Part shown: positions 41,743-49,993 of the stretch, piece by piece
How the letters are laid out: each line of letters opens with the position of its first letter
Position numbering within the stretch: position 1 is the first letter of the stretch
Source: Streptomyces sp. AC1-42W
GTDB taxonomy: Bacteria > Actinomycetota > Actinomycetes > Streptomycetales > Streptomycetaceae
Direction: 5' to 3'
DNA length: 64,000 bases
Assembly (NCBI RefSeq): GCF_003248355.1
Contig: NZ_QKWY01000002.1
Span: forward strand, 1,178,001 to 1,242,000
Notes under the pieces: generated by a model
Seen by the model: the letters and a program-made list of their open reading frames with translations, nothing else
Told to the model about the DNA's origin: nothing
Databases searched by the model: none
Position numbers and translations under genes: made by a program

Positions 41743-42717
41743 GTGTTCGCTGCAGAACGTCGTCAGTTGATCCTCGAAATGGTGCGCGCCAACGGGGCGG
41801 TATCGCTCCGTGAGCTCGCCCGCGTCGTCCAGACCTCCGAAGTGACCGTACGGCGGGACGTGCGGGCGCTGGAGGCAGAAGGACTCCTCGACCGCCGGCA
41901 CGGCGGTGCGGTATTGCCGGGCGGTTTCACGCGGGAGTCCGGCTTTCCGCAGAAATCCCATCTCGCCACCGCGGAGAAGACGGCCATCGCCGAACTGGCC
42001 GCCGGCCTCGTCGAGGAGGGCGAGGCCATCGTCGTCGGCGCCGGTACGACCACGCAGGAGCTGGCCCGCCGGCTCGCGCGCGTCCCCGGCCTGACCGTCG
42101 TCACCAACTCCCTGCTCGTCGCGCAGGCGCTGGCCCACGCGAACCGGGTGGAGGTGGTGATGACCGGGGGCACCCTGCGCGGGTCCAACTACGCCCTCGT
42201 CGGCAGCGGGGCCGAGCAGTCCCTCCAGGGGCTGCGGGTCTCCCGTGCGTTCCTGTCCGGGAGCGGGCTCACCGCCGAGCGCGGGCTCTCCACGTCCAAC
42301 ATGCTCTCCGCGAGCGTGGACCGGGCGCTGGTGCAGGCGGCGGCGGAGGTCGTGGTCCTCGCGGACCACACCAAGCTCGGCTCCGACACGATGTTCCAGA
42401 CCGTGCCGACCGACCTCATCACCCATCTGGTGACGGACGAGCCCGCCGCGCACGACGACCGTGCGGCGGCGGAGTTGCAGGCCCTGGCGGACCAGGGCGT
42501 GCGGATCGCCGTCGCGGGCGGAGGGGCCGCGTCGGCGGCCCCGGCCGCCGGGGACGCGGGCGCGTCGGCGCGGGGTGCGCGGCGCGAGATGCCGCTGCCC
42601 GGCCAGCGGCGCACGCAGGGGCAGGGGTTGCGCGGTGTGCCCGGGGCGCCTTCGGCGCCGTTGGGCGAGGTGGAGCGGGACCGGGCGGCGCGGGTCGCGG
42701 ACCTGCGGCGGCGCTAG
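41743..42717 (+). CDS. DeoR-family transcriptional regulator
   Basis: A 324-residue protein. N-terminal DeoR-type HTH (SLRELARVVQTSEVTVRRDV, then GLLDRRHGGAVL) and a DeoRC sensor domain (AIVVGAGTTTQELARRL, VTNSLLVAQAL, VVVLADHTKLG) that usually binds a sugar phosphate. The last 80 residues are an Ala/Gly/Arg-rich, poorly conserved tail. A TACTGT hexamer ends 7 nt before the GTG (41743). Sugar or nucleoside-derived ligand cannot be decided from the sequence. Confidence 0.92.
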   Translation: MFAAERRQLILEMVRANGAVSLRELARVVQTSEVTVRRDVRALEAEGLLDRRHGGAVLPGGFTRESGFPQKSHLATAEKTAIAELAAGLVEEGEAIVVGAGTTTQELARRLARVPGLTVVTNSLLVAQALAHANRVEVVMTGGTLRGSNYALVGSGAEQSLQGLRVSRAFLSGSGLTAERGLSTSNMLSASVDRALVQAAAEVVVLADHTKLGSDTMFQTVPTDLITHLVTDEPAAHDDRAAAELQALADQGVRIAVAGGGAASAAPAAGDAGASARGARREMPLPGQRRTQGQGLRGVPGAPSAPLGEVERDRAARVADLRRR

Positions 42718-42731
42718 CACGGGGGTGCGTC

Positions 42732-42770
42732 CGGGGGCGTCGCCCCCGGACCCCCGCTCCTCAGCCGCAG
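42732..42770. repeat. Degenerate intergenic repeat with hairpin
   Basis: GGGGGCGTCGCCCCCGGACC resembles the start of the units at 38323-38410 and forms a GGGGGCG/CGCCCCC hairpin (42734-42748). It lies between convergent deoR-type and tetR-type genes and may act as a terminator. Confidence 0.55.
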
Positions 42771-43366
42771 TCGCCTGCGGGGTTCGGGGCGCGTAGGCCC
42801 GTCAGGGTCAGTTGCAGGAGACGGTCTGCCAGGTCCGGGTCGTCCGGGGACTGTTCCGCTGCCAGCGCGATCGCGTTCGTCAGCTGCATCAGGTCGTCGA
42901 TCGAGACGTCCGCGCGGACCGTGCCGCTCGACTGGGCGCGGCTCAGCAGCACCGAACCCGCCTCGCGCAGCGGAGTGTTGCACCGGGCCAGGGCCGAACT
43001 CTCGTCCCGGCACGTGGACATCAGGGCCTGCGCCAGTCCGCGGTACTCACCCGCATGAGTGACGATCGCACCCAGCCACTCCACCAGCGCGGCGCACGGC
43101 CGCTCCGCCCCGGCCAGTTCGCGGGAGCGGGTGATCAGCGCCGTCACCGCCTCCTGGAAGACCGCGCTCATCAGCGCGTGCCGGGTCGGGAAATGCCGGT
43201 AGAGCGTGCCGATGCCCACTCCGGCGCGCCGTGCGACGTCCTCCAGGGACGCGTCGGTGCCGTGTTCCGCGAAGGCGGTACGCGCCTCCGCCAGCAGCCG
43301 GCCGTAGTTGCGGCGCGCGTCGGCACGCATGGGCCGGGCCGGCGCCCCTGTCGTGCTCATCGCCAT
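42761..43366 (-). CDS. TetR-family transcriptional regulator
   Basis: A 201-residue repressor type: HTH about residues 30-65 (EDVARRAGVGIGTLYRHFPT) and an all-helical ligand domain with ALMSTCRDES and a C-terminal helix containing RLLQLTLTGLRAP. ATG 43366 or 43360 can start it. It lies next to accA and may act on it, which is only positional reasoning. Confidence 0.9.
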   Translation of the reverse strand: MAMSTTGAPARPMRADARRNYGRLLAEARTAFAEHGTDASLEDVARRAGVGIGTLYRHFPTRHALMSAVFQEAVTALITRSRELAGAERPCAALVEWLGAIVTHAGEYRGLAQALMSTCRDESSALARCNTPLREAGSVLLSRAQSSGTVRADVSIDDLMQLTNAIALAAEQSPDDPDLADRLLQLTLTGLRAPNPAGDCG

Positions 43367-43492
43367 GGTGCGGTCCCTCCTGTCTCCCCGGTCTCCAGCA
43401 TGCCATCGAGCGGAGGGTGGCCGTCCCCGAATGCACCGGTGCCCCGGTCACGTCCGACGACGCGACCGGGGCACCCGGGGACGGGCCCCGCG

Positions 43493-45247
43493 TCAGTCCT
43501 TGATCTCGCAGATGACGGCGCCGGAGGAGATCGAGCTGCCGACCTCGGCGGCCAGACCCTTCACCGTGCCGGAGCGGTGCGCGTTCAGCGGCTGCTCCAT
43601 CTTCATGGCCTCCAGGACGACGATCAGGTCGCCCTCCTTGACCTCCTGGCCCTCCTCCACGGCGATCTTCACGATCGTGCCCTGCATCGGGGAGGCGAGG
43701 GTGTCGCCGGAGACGGCGGAGCCGGACTTCTTGGCCGCGCGGCGCTTGGGCTTGGCGCCCGCCGCGAGGCCGGTACGGGCCAGGCTCATGCCGAGCGAGG
43801 AGGGCAGCGAGACCTCCAGGCGCTTGCCGCCGACCTCGACGACCACCGTCTCGCGGCCGGCCTCGTCGTCGGCCTCCGCCTCGGCGGGCGCGGCGAACGG
43901 CTTGATCTCGTTGACGAACTCCGTCTCGATCCAGCGGGTGTGGACGTGGAACGGGTCGGCGGTGAACGCCGGGTCCGTCACGACCGCGCGGTGGAACGGG
44001 ACGGCCGTCGCCATGCCCTCGATGGTGAACTCCGCCAGGGCGCGGGCGGCACGCTGGAGCGCCTGCTCACGCGTCGCACCCGTGACGATCAGCTTCGCCA
44101 GCAGCGAGTCCCAGGCGGGGCCGATGACCGAGCCGGACTCCACACCGGCGTCCAGGCGCACGCCCGGACCGGTCGGCGGGTCGAACTTCGTGACGGTGCC
44201 GGGGGCCGGCAGGAAGCCCCGGCCGGGGTCCTCGCCGTTGATCCGGAACTCGAAGGAGTGGCCGCGCGAGGCGGGGTCGTCGTAACCCAGCTCCTCGCCG
44301 TCGGCGATCCGGAACATCTCGCGGACCAGGTCGATGCCGGAGACCTCCTCGGTCACCGGGTGCTCCACCTGGAGGCGCGTGTTGACCTCCAGGAAGGAGA
44401 TCGTGCCGTCCATGCCGACCAGGAACTCGACCGTGCCGGCGCCGACGTAGCCGGCCTCCTTGAGGATCGCCTTGGACGCCGCGTACAGCTCGGCGTTCTG
44501 CGCGTCGGAGAGGAAGGGGGCCGGGGCCTCCTCGACGAGCTTCTGGTGGCGGCGCTGGAGCGAGCAGTCACGGGTCGAGACGACGACCACGTTGCCGTGG
44601 GTGTCGGCCAGGCACTGGGTCTCCACGTGGCGCGGCTTGTCGAGGTAGCGCTCGACGAAGCACTCCCCGCGCCCGAACGCGGCGACCGCCTCGCGGACCG
44701 CGGAGTCGTACAGCTCCGGGATCTCCTCCAGCGTGCGGGCGACCTTGAGGCCGCGGCCGCCACCGCCGAAGGCGGCCTTGATCGCGATCGGCAGGCCGTG
44801 CTCCTCGGCGAAGGCGACGACCTCCTCGGAGCCCGAGACCGGGTCCGGGGTGCCCGCGACGAGCGGGGCGCCGGCGCGCTGGGCGATGTGGCGGGCGGCG
44901 ACCTTGTCACCGAGGTCCCGGATCGCCTGCGGCGGCGGGCCGATCCACGTCAGGCCGGCGTCCAGCACGGCCTGGGCGAACTCGGCGTTCTCCGAGAGGA
45001 AGCCGTAACCGGGGTGGATCGCGTCCGCCCCGGAGTCCTTCGCGGCCTGAAGCACCTTGGCGATGTCCAGGTAACTGGCCGCCGGGGTGTCACCGCCCAG
45101 AGCGAATGCCTCGTCGGCCGCGCGGACATGCAGAGCGTCACGGTCCGGGTCGGCGTAGACGGCCACGCTCCCGATACCGGCGTCCCGGCAGGCCCGAGCA
45201 ACACGGACAGCAATTTCGCCACGGTTGGCGATGAGCACCTTGCGCAC
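43493..45247 (-). CDS. accA2: Acyl-CoA carboxylase alpha subunit (biotin carboxylase + BCCP)
   Basis: A 584-residue alpha chain. Biotin carboxylase motifs include KVLIANRGEIAVRV, AAFGGGGRGLKVA (ATP-grasp), FLEVNTRLQVEHPVTE and RINGEDP; the C-terminal biotinyl domain has EAMKMEQPL with the biotinylated Lys. It makes carboxybiotin for acetyl-, propionyl- or butyryl-CoA carboxylation with PccB/AccB and the epsilon chain. AAGGAGGGAG just upstream fixes the GTG at 45247. It stands apart from pccB/accE, separated by a plus-strand gene. Confidence 0.95.
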   Translation of the reverse strand: MRKVLIANRGEIAVRVARACRDAGIGSVAVYADPDRDALHVRAADEAFALGGDTPAASYLDIAKVLQAAKDSGADAIHPGYGFLSENAEFAQAVLDAGLTWIGPPPQAIRDLGDKVAARHIAQRAGAPLVAGTPDPVSGSEEVVAFAEEHGLPIAIKAAFGGGGRGLKVARTLEEIPELYDSAVREAVAAFGRGECFVERYLDKPRHVETQCLADTHGNVVVVSTRDCSLQRRHQKLVEEAPAPFLSDAQNAELYAASKAILKEAGYVGAGTVEFLVGMDGTISFLEVNTRLQVEHPVTEEVSGIDLVREMFRIADGEELGYDDPASRGHSFEFRINGEDPGRGFLPAPGTVTKFDPPTGPGVRLDAGVESGSVIGPAWDSLLAKLIVTGATREQALQRAARALAEFTIEGMATAVPFHRAVVTDPAFTADPFHVHTRWIETEFVNEIKPFAAPAEAEADDEAGRETVVVEVGGKRLEVSLPSSLGMSLARTGLAAGAKPKRRAAKKSGSAVSGDTLASPMQGTIVKIAVEEGQEVKEGDLIVVLEAMKMEQPLNAHRSGTVKGLAAEVGSSISSGAVICEIKD

Positions 45248-45628
45248 GATGGCTCCCTCCTTGAAACAAGCTGAGTTTAGGGACAACCGACACGGTCCTA
45301 CGACCCGTCCCCAATGGTGAGCTTGCCCACACGGAGTGTGATTCGAGGCGTGCTCGAGTCGTGAAATCCCTTGTGCCACCACGGTACGCCGGGTTCTGAA
45401 ACCGCACAGTAGCGACCAGGTGTGGCCCAGGTCTCTATCGGCACGGGCAGCGACTTACGGTGATTCTTTGTGGAGTTCCCACTAAGGGGTGAGCAATTCT
45501 TTGCCCGCCGCGCGAAAGCCCGGACGCATAGGGGTGCACCGGGGTTCCGCACGACTCTTGTCGTGGCCATTACTCGTTAGTAAGGTCCGCGCTGTCGGAC
45601 GTACTGCTGGTAACAGGGGGTGAGCTTC
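45248..45628. other. 381-bp intergenic region between accA and a membrane-protein gene
   Basis: No gene is supported. The region is less GC-rich than the rest, with stretches such as 45390-45480, 45480-45510 and 45565-45595. It must hold the divergent promoters of accA2 and the gene at 45629. No further motif was recognised. Confidence 0.6.
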
Positions 45629-46108
45629 GTGGTGCGCAGACCGGCGGCCTTTCTGGCCGCCCTCGCGCTGGTCGTGGAAGCCGTGGGCATCGCGGTCGTC
45701 CACCTGGTCCTGGGCACGGTCGTGAAGAACCAGGAGATGTCCCTGGCCGGTTCCGACCCCGACCTGATGTCCAAGGGCACCTGGGCGCTCGGCGGTGTCT
45801 CCGGGCTGTTCCTGCTGCTGTGCGCCGTGCTCCTGCTCCTTGCGGGCGCGCGCGACCGGGCTCCTGGACGTCTCGCCCGTATCGCGCTGATCTGCTGCGC
45901 CGTCCTGCACGGGGTCCTCGGCGCGCTGACGGTCGGACTCGTCGGCTGGGCCGCGTTCGCCTGGATGATGGTGATGCTCGGGCTCATCGTGCTCGCGCTG
46001 GTGGCGTACGGCCCCCGGACCGCCGCGCCGGACGCCGGATCGGCCGCCGGGGCGAAGACCGGTCCCGGCCCGGAGCCCGAACAGCCGCCCGCACCCGCCC
46101 CGGCCTGA
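45629..46108 (+). CDS. Small integral membrane protein
   Basis: A protein of about 159 residues with four predicted helices (AFLAALALVVEAVGIAVVHL; GVSGLFLLLCAVLLLLAGAR; LARIALICCAVLHGVLGALT; AWMMVMLGLIVLALVAYG) and a Pro/Ala/Gly-rich cytoplasmic tail. GGGGGTGAG (45616-45624) supports GTG 45629; GTG 45620 and GTG 45632 are alternatives. It ends 18 bp short of the converging maf gene. Function unknown. Confidence 0.8.
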   Translation: MVRRPAAFLAALALVVEAVGIAVVHLVLGTVVKNQEMSLAGSDPDLMSKGTWALGGVSGLFLLLCAVLLLLAGARDRAPGRLARIALICCAVLHGVLGALTVGLVGWAAFAWMMVMLGLIVLALVAYGPRTAAPDAGSAAGAKTGPGPEPEQPPAPAPA

Positions 46109-46126
46109 ACCCGCGGGCGCCCCCGC

Positions 46127-46729
46127 TCAGGCCCAGAGATCGGTGACCGAGATCCCCAGCTCGCCCAGCAGGTGGCGCAGCAGCGGCAGCGACAGCCCGA
46201 TGACGTTGCCCGGGTCGCCGTCGATGGACTCCACGAACGGCGCCGACCGCCCGTCCAGGGTGAACGCGCCCGCCACGTGCAGCGGTTCGCCGGAGGCCAC
46301 GTAGGCGGCGATCTCCGCGTCGCTCGGCTCGCCGAAGCGGACCGTGGTGGACGCCGTCCGCGACACCGTCCGGCCGGTCGCGGTGTCCGTCAGGCTGTGC
46401 CCCGTGCGCAGCACCCCGGCGCGCCCGCGCATCGACTTCCAGCGGGCGACGGCCTCCTCGGCGTCGGCGGGCTTGCCGAGCGCCTCGCCGTCCAGCTCCA
46501 GCACCGAGTCGCAGCCGATGACCAAAGCGCCGGCGGCCTCGGGAAGGGCGGCGACGACGGCCGCCTTGGCCTCGGCGAGCACCAGGGCGAGCCCGGCGGG
46601 GGTGGCGGCGGTCAGGGCGTCCTCGTCGACGCCGCTGACGATGACCTCCGGCCGGAAGCCCGCCTGGCGCAGCAGGCCGAGGCGGGCGGGGGAGGCGGAG
46701 GCGAGGACGAGGCGGCGGGGTGCGGTCAT
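46127..46729 (-). CDS. maf: Maf-family nucleotide pyrophosphatase
   Basis: A 200-residue Maf/HAM1 relative: LVLASASPARLGLLRQAGF, a central CDSVLELDGEALGKP and VEFGEPSD-like segment and GDPGNVIGLSLPLLR near the C-terminus. Maf proteins hydrolyse non-canonical NTPs. ATG 46729 is preferred; ATG 46738 would add three residues. It follows mmpB by 64 bp and probably belongs to the pccB operon. Confidence 0.93.
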   Translation of the reverse strand: MTAPRRLVLASASPARLGLLRQAGFRPEVIVSGVDEDALTAATPAGLALVLAEAKAAVVAALPEAAGALVIGCDSVLELDGEALGKPADAEEAVARWKSMRGRAGVLRTGHSLTDTATGRTVSRTASTTVRFGEPSDAEIAAYVASGEPLHVAGAFTLDGRSAPFVESIDGDPGNVIGLSLPLLRHLLGELGISVTDLWA

Positions 46730-46793
46730 GGCCGCCATCGTACGGAGACGGCCGGACGCGGGGGCGCCGGACCCGGCGAGGCCGGTCGCGGTC

Positions 46794-46922
46794 TCAGCGC
46801 GTACCCAGCACGAACATGGCGACGACCATCGCCAGCGCCAGCAGCAGACCGGCTCGGCGCATCATGTCCACCGCGTCGCGGAGTTCCTTGGGGGGCTTGT
46901 TCTCGGGGTCGGACCAGAGCAT
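46794..46922 (-). CDS. mmpB: Small morphogenic membrane protein MmpB-like
   Basis: A 42-residue protein (MLWSDPENKPPKELRDAVDM, then a membrane helix GLLLALAMVVAMFVLG). This size, sequence style and position between accE and maf fit the Streptomyces MmpB family, small membrane proteins linked to morphology. ATG 46922 is the only reasonable start. Assignment rests on recall of the family. Confidence 0.75.
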   Translation of the reverse strand: MLWSDPENKPPKELRDAVDMMRRAGLLLALAMVVAMFVLGTR

Positions 46923-46999
46923 GACGCGATCCTCGCGGGCGGGCGTCGGGCGGCGCCTGAGTACGCGTACTCAACCACCGCCCCACGCGTCACCAGCGG

Positions 47000-47206
47000 C
47001 TATGCGGGCCAGTACGTACGGGCCCAGGCGCGCGGGCCCGGCAGCGGGCGGACGCGCCGGGCCAGCCGGCTCGGGTGCGACCAGCCGGCGGGCGGCTGGG
47101 GTGGGCCGGACGACACGGCGGACGCGGCCGCCGCCCGGGCCCGGACCACCGCGAGCGCGGCGGCCAGCTCCTCCGGGGTCGGGTTGCCCCGTACGACCTT
47201 GATCAT
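47000..47206 (-). CDS. accE: Acyl-CoA carboxylase epsilon subunit
   Basis: A 68-residue protein starting MIKVVRGNPTPEELAAALAVV, the signature of the actinobacterial epsilon subunit that bridges alpha and beta chains and raises activity. The C-terminus is basic with WSHPSRL and WARTYW. It lies 30 bp after pccB on the same strand. Confidence 0.92.
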   Translation of the reverse strand: MIKVVRGNPTPEELAAALAVVRARAAAASAVSSGPPQPPAGWSHPSRLARRVRPLPGPRAWARTYWPA

Positions 47207-47236
47207 GGCCAGGACCCTTTCTGGAGGGGATGTTTT

Positions 47237-48820
47237 CTAGAGGGGGATGTTGCCGTGCTTCTTGGGCGGCAGCGCCTCGCGCTTGGTACGGAGCTGGCGC
47301 AGCCCCTTCACGATGTGGGCCCGGGTGTCGGACGGCATGATCACCGCGTCCACGTACCCGCGCTCGGCGGCCACGTACGGGTTCAGCAGCGCGTCCTCGT
47401 AGTCCGCGATCAGCTCCGCGCGCGTCGCCTCCTGATCCTCGGCGGCGGCGATCGTACGGCGGTGCAGGATGTTGACCGCGCCCTGCGCGCCCATGACGGC
47501 GATCTGCGCGGTCGGCCAGGCGAGGTTGATGTCGGCGCCCAGGTGCTTGGAGCCCATCACGTCGTACGCGCCGCCGAACGCCTTGCGCGTGATCACCGTG
47601 ATCAGCGGGACGGTCGCCTCCGCGTACGCGAAGATCAGCTTGGCGCCGCGCCGGATGATGCCGCCGTACTCCTGGTCGACGCCCGGCAGGAAGCCCGGCA
47701 CGTCCACGAAGGTCAGCACCGGCACGTTGAACGCGTCGCAGGTGCGGACGAAACGGGCCGCCTTCTCACTGGCGTTGATGTCCAGACAGCCGGCGAACTG
47801 CATCGGCTGGTTGGCGACGACGCCCACGGGGTAGCCCTCGACGCGGCCGAACCCGGTGATGATGTTCGGCGCGAACAGGGCCTGGGTCTCCAGGAACTCG
47901 CCGTCGTCCAGCACGTGCTCGATCGCGGTGTGCATGTCGTACGGCTGGTTCGCCGAGTCCGGGATGAGGGCGTCCAGCTCGCGGTCCTCGTCGGTGACCG
48001 CCAGGTCCGCCTCCTCCGGGAAGGCCGGGGCCTCGGAGAGGTTGTTCGACGGCAGGTAGGACAGCAGCGACTTGACGTACTCGATGGCGTCCTTCTCGTC
48101 GCCCGCCATGTGGTGCGCCACCCCGGAGGTGGTGTTGTGCGTACGGGCGCCGCCCAGTTCCTCGAAGCCGACGTCCTCGCCGGTCACCGTCTTGATGACG
48201 TCGGGCCCCGTGATGAACATGTGCGACGTCCGGTCGACCATCACCGTGAAGTCCGTGATCGCGGGGGAGTACACCGCGCCGCCCGCGCACGGGCCGACGA
48301 TCAGCGAGATCTGCGGGACCACACCCGAGGCGTGCACATTGCGCCGGAAGATCTCCGCGAAGAGCCCCAGCGCCGCCACGCCCTCCTGGATGCGGGCGCC
48401 GCCGCCGTCGTTGATGCCGATGACCGGGCAGCCGGTCTTCAGCGCGAAGTCCATCACCTTGACGATCTTCTCACCGTAGACCTCGCCCAGCGAGCCGCCG
48501 AAGATCGTGAAGTCCTGCGAGTACACGCAGACGGGACGGCCGTCCACCGTGCCGTAGCCGGTGACGACGCCGTCCCCGTACGGCCGGTTCTTCTCGATGC
48601 CGAAGTTCGTCGACCGGTGCCGGGCGAACTCGTCGAGCTCCACGAAGGAACCCTCGTCGAGCAGCAGGCCGACGCGCTCGCGCGCCGTCAGCTTGCCCTT
48701 GGCGTGCTGCTTCTCCACCGCGCGCGCCGATCCCGCGTGGGTGGCCTCGCCGATGCGGCGCTGGAGGTCCGCGAGCTTGCCCGCGGTCGTGTGGAGGTCG
48801 ATCTCTTCCGGCTCGGACAT
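47237..48820 (-). CDS. pccB: Propionyl-CoA carboxylase beta subunit
   Basis: A 527-residue carboxyltransferase. GGARIQEGVAALGLFAEIF and the later GGAYDVMGSKHLGAD are the two crotonase-fold active-site regions. The Asp of AYDVM corresponds to the S. coelicolor PccB Asp that steers preference toward propionyl-CoA. Makes (methyl)malonyl-CoA for lipid and polyketide synthesis. ATG 48820 leads the pccB-accE-mmpB-maf series; the long frame upstream of it is shadow. Confidence 0.95.
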   Translation of the reverse strand: MSEPEEIDLHTTAGKLADLQRRIGEATHAGSARAVEKQHAKGKLTARERVGLLLDEGSFVELDEFARHRSTNFGIEKNRPYGDGVVTGYGTVDGRPVCVYSQDFTIFGGSLGEVYGEKIVKVMDFALKTGCPVIGINDGGGARIQEGVAALGLFAEIFRRNVHASGVVPQISLIVGPCAGGAVYSPAITDFTVMVDRTSHMFITGPDVIKTVTGEDVGFEELGGARTHNTTSGVAHHMAGDEKDAIEYVKSLLSYLPSNNLSEAPAFPEEADLAVTDEDRELDALIPDSANQPYDMHTAIEHVLDDGEFLETQALFAPNIITGFGRVEGYPVGVVANQPMQFAGCLDINASEKAARFVRTCDAFNVPVLTFVDVPGFLPGVDQEYGGIIRRGAKLIFAYAEATVPLITVITRKAFGGAYDVMGSKHLGADINLAWPTAQIAVMGAQGAVNILHRRTIAAAEDQEATRAELIADYEDALLNPYVAAERGYVDAVIMPSDTRAHIVKGLRQLRTKREALPPKKHGNIPL

Positions 48821-48968
48821 CGGGTGGCGGCTCCCTGCCTGGTCACGGGGACGACTGTGCCGCTGATCCGCTGGGGAACGCCCCGCCGACCAACAGCTAC
48901 TGAGCCGTAGCGTATCGGCGCGGATACCGTTCGGCAGTGCGTCGTTTGACACACCTAGGGTGGCTTGC

Positions 48969-49832
48969 ATGACACCTTCGGATGCGCCACGGAGCCGTTG
49001 GTCGGACCTGGACCGGCCACCCCTCAACGTCCCCGCCCTGCGCCGCGGACTGCTGCGGGAGGGCTCGCTGTGGACCGCCCTCGACGTGGTCGACTCCACC
49101 GGCTCCACCAACACCGACCTCGCCGCCCGCGCGGCCGGGCTCGCCGAGGGCACGGTCCTCGTCGCCGAGGAGCAGACCGCCGGACGCGGCCGCCTGGAGC
49201 GCAGCTGGACCGCCCCGGCCCGCTCCGGCCTGTTCTTCTCCGTGTACCTGACCCCGAAGGGCGTACCGCCCGAACGGTGGGGCTGGCTGCCGCTGCTCAC
49301 CGGCGTCGCCGCCGCCACCGGGCTGGCCCGCGCCGCGGGCGTGGACATGGCGCTGAAGTGGCCCAACGACCTGCTGGTCACGGTCGGGGGCGAGGAGCGC
49401 AAGACCGGCGGCATCCTCGCCGAGCGCGCCGGTGACGGCGTCGTCATCGGCATCGGCCTCAACGTCTCGCTGCGCGCCGACGAACTGCCTGCCCCCACCG
49501 CCGCGTCCCTCGCCCTGGCCGGCGCGGTCTCCACCGACCGCGAGACGCTGCTGCGCGGCGTCCTGCGCTCCCTGGAGCACTGGTACGGGCGCTGGCGCGA
49601 CGCGAACGGCGACCCGCGCGCGAGCGGGGTGCAGGAGGCGTACGCGGCGGGCTGCGCGACCCTCGGCAAGGCGGTACGGGCCCAGCTCCCCGGCGACCGG
49701 GTGCTCACCGGCGAGGCGGTGGCCGTGGACGGCGACGGGCGGCTGGTCCTGGCCACCGGGGACGGGCTGCGCGAGCCGGTCTCGGCGGGCGACATCGTGC
49801 ACCTGCGGGGAGCCGGGGGCGGCCTGACCTGA
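48969..49832 (+). CDS. birA: Biotin-protein ligase
   Basis: A 287-residue ligase attaching biotin to AccA-type proteins. STNTDLAARA, the GRGR-type loop TAGRGRLERSW, FFSVYLTPK, LKWPNDLLV and KTGGILAE follow the BPL order, with a C-terminal SH3-like domain. There is no N-terminal HTH, so it is a ligase only, not a repressor. TAGGGT (48956-48961) ends 7 nt before the ATG, pointing to a leaderless transcript. It is divergent from pccB, the consumer of biotinylated AccA. Confidence 0.94.
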   Translation: MTPSDAPRSRWSDLDRPPLNVPALRRGLLREGSLWTALDVVDSTGSTNTDLAARAAGLAEGTVLVAEEQTAGRGRLERSWTAPARSGLFFSVYLTPKGVPPERWGWLPLLTGVAAATGLARAAGVDMALKWPNDLLVTVGGEERKTGGILAERAGDGVVIGIGLNVSLRADELPAPTAASLALAGAVSTDRETLLRGVLRSLEHWYGRWRDANGDPRASGVQEAYAAGCATLGKAVRAQLPGDRVLTGEAVAVDGDGRLVLATGDGLREPVSAGDIVHLRGAGGGLT

Positions 49833-49859
49833 GCGGGTCCGGGGGTCCGGCCCTGGGGT

Positions 49860-49871
49860 GGTCACGTGACC
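49860..49871. promoter_or_regulatory. Perfect palindrome upstream of cya
   Basis: GGTCACGTGACC reads identically on both strands, about 125 bp before the cya start and 27 bp after birA. It is longer than expected by chance near a promoter, but no regulator is assigned. It may be an operator or part of a birA terminator. Confidence 0.4.
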
Positions 49872-49993
49872 GCCTCCGGCCCCGGACCTGCCCGTGCGGA
49901 CGTGAGGTAGGGCACACCTGCCGTATCGTTGAGGTGATCCACCGACGGACAGATCGGCAGGGCAGTGCGCAGGGAACGGGCAGGAGGCGGCTG

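Noticed and set aside
41743..42717. The DeoR-type protein as the regulator of CTACGCGCGTAG
   Set aside because: No copy of the palindrome stands at its own promoter and nothing links them directly; left open.
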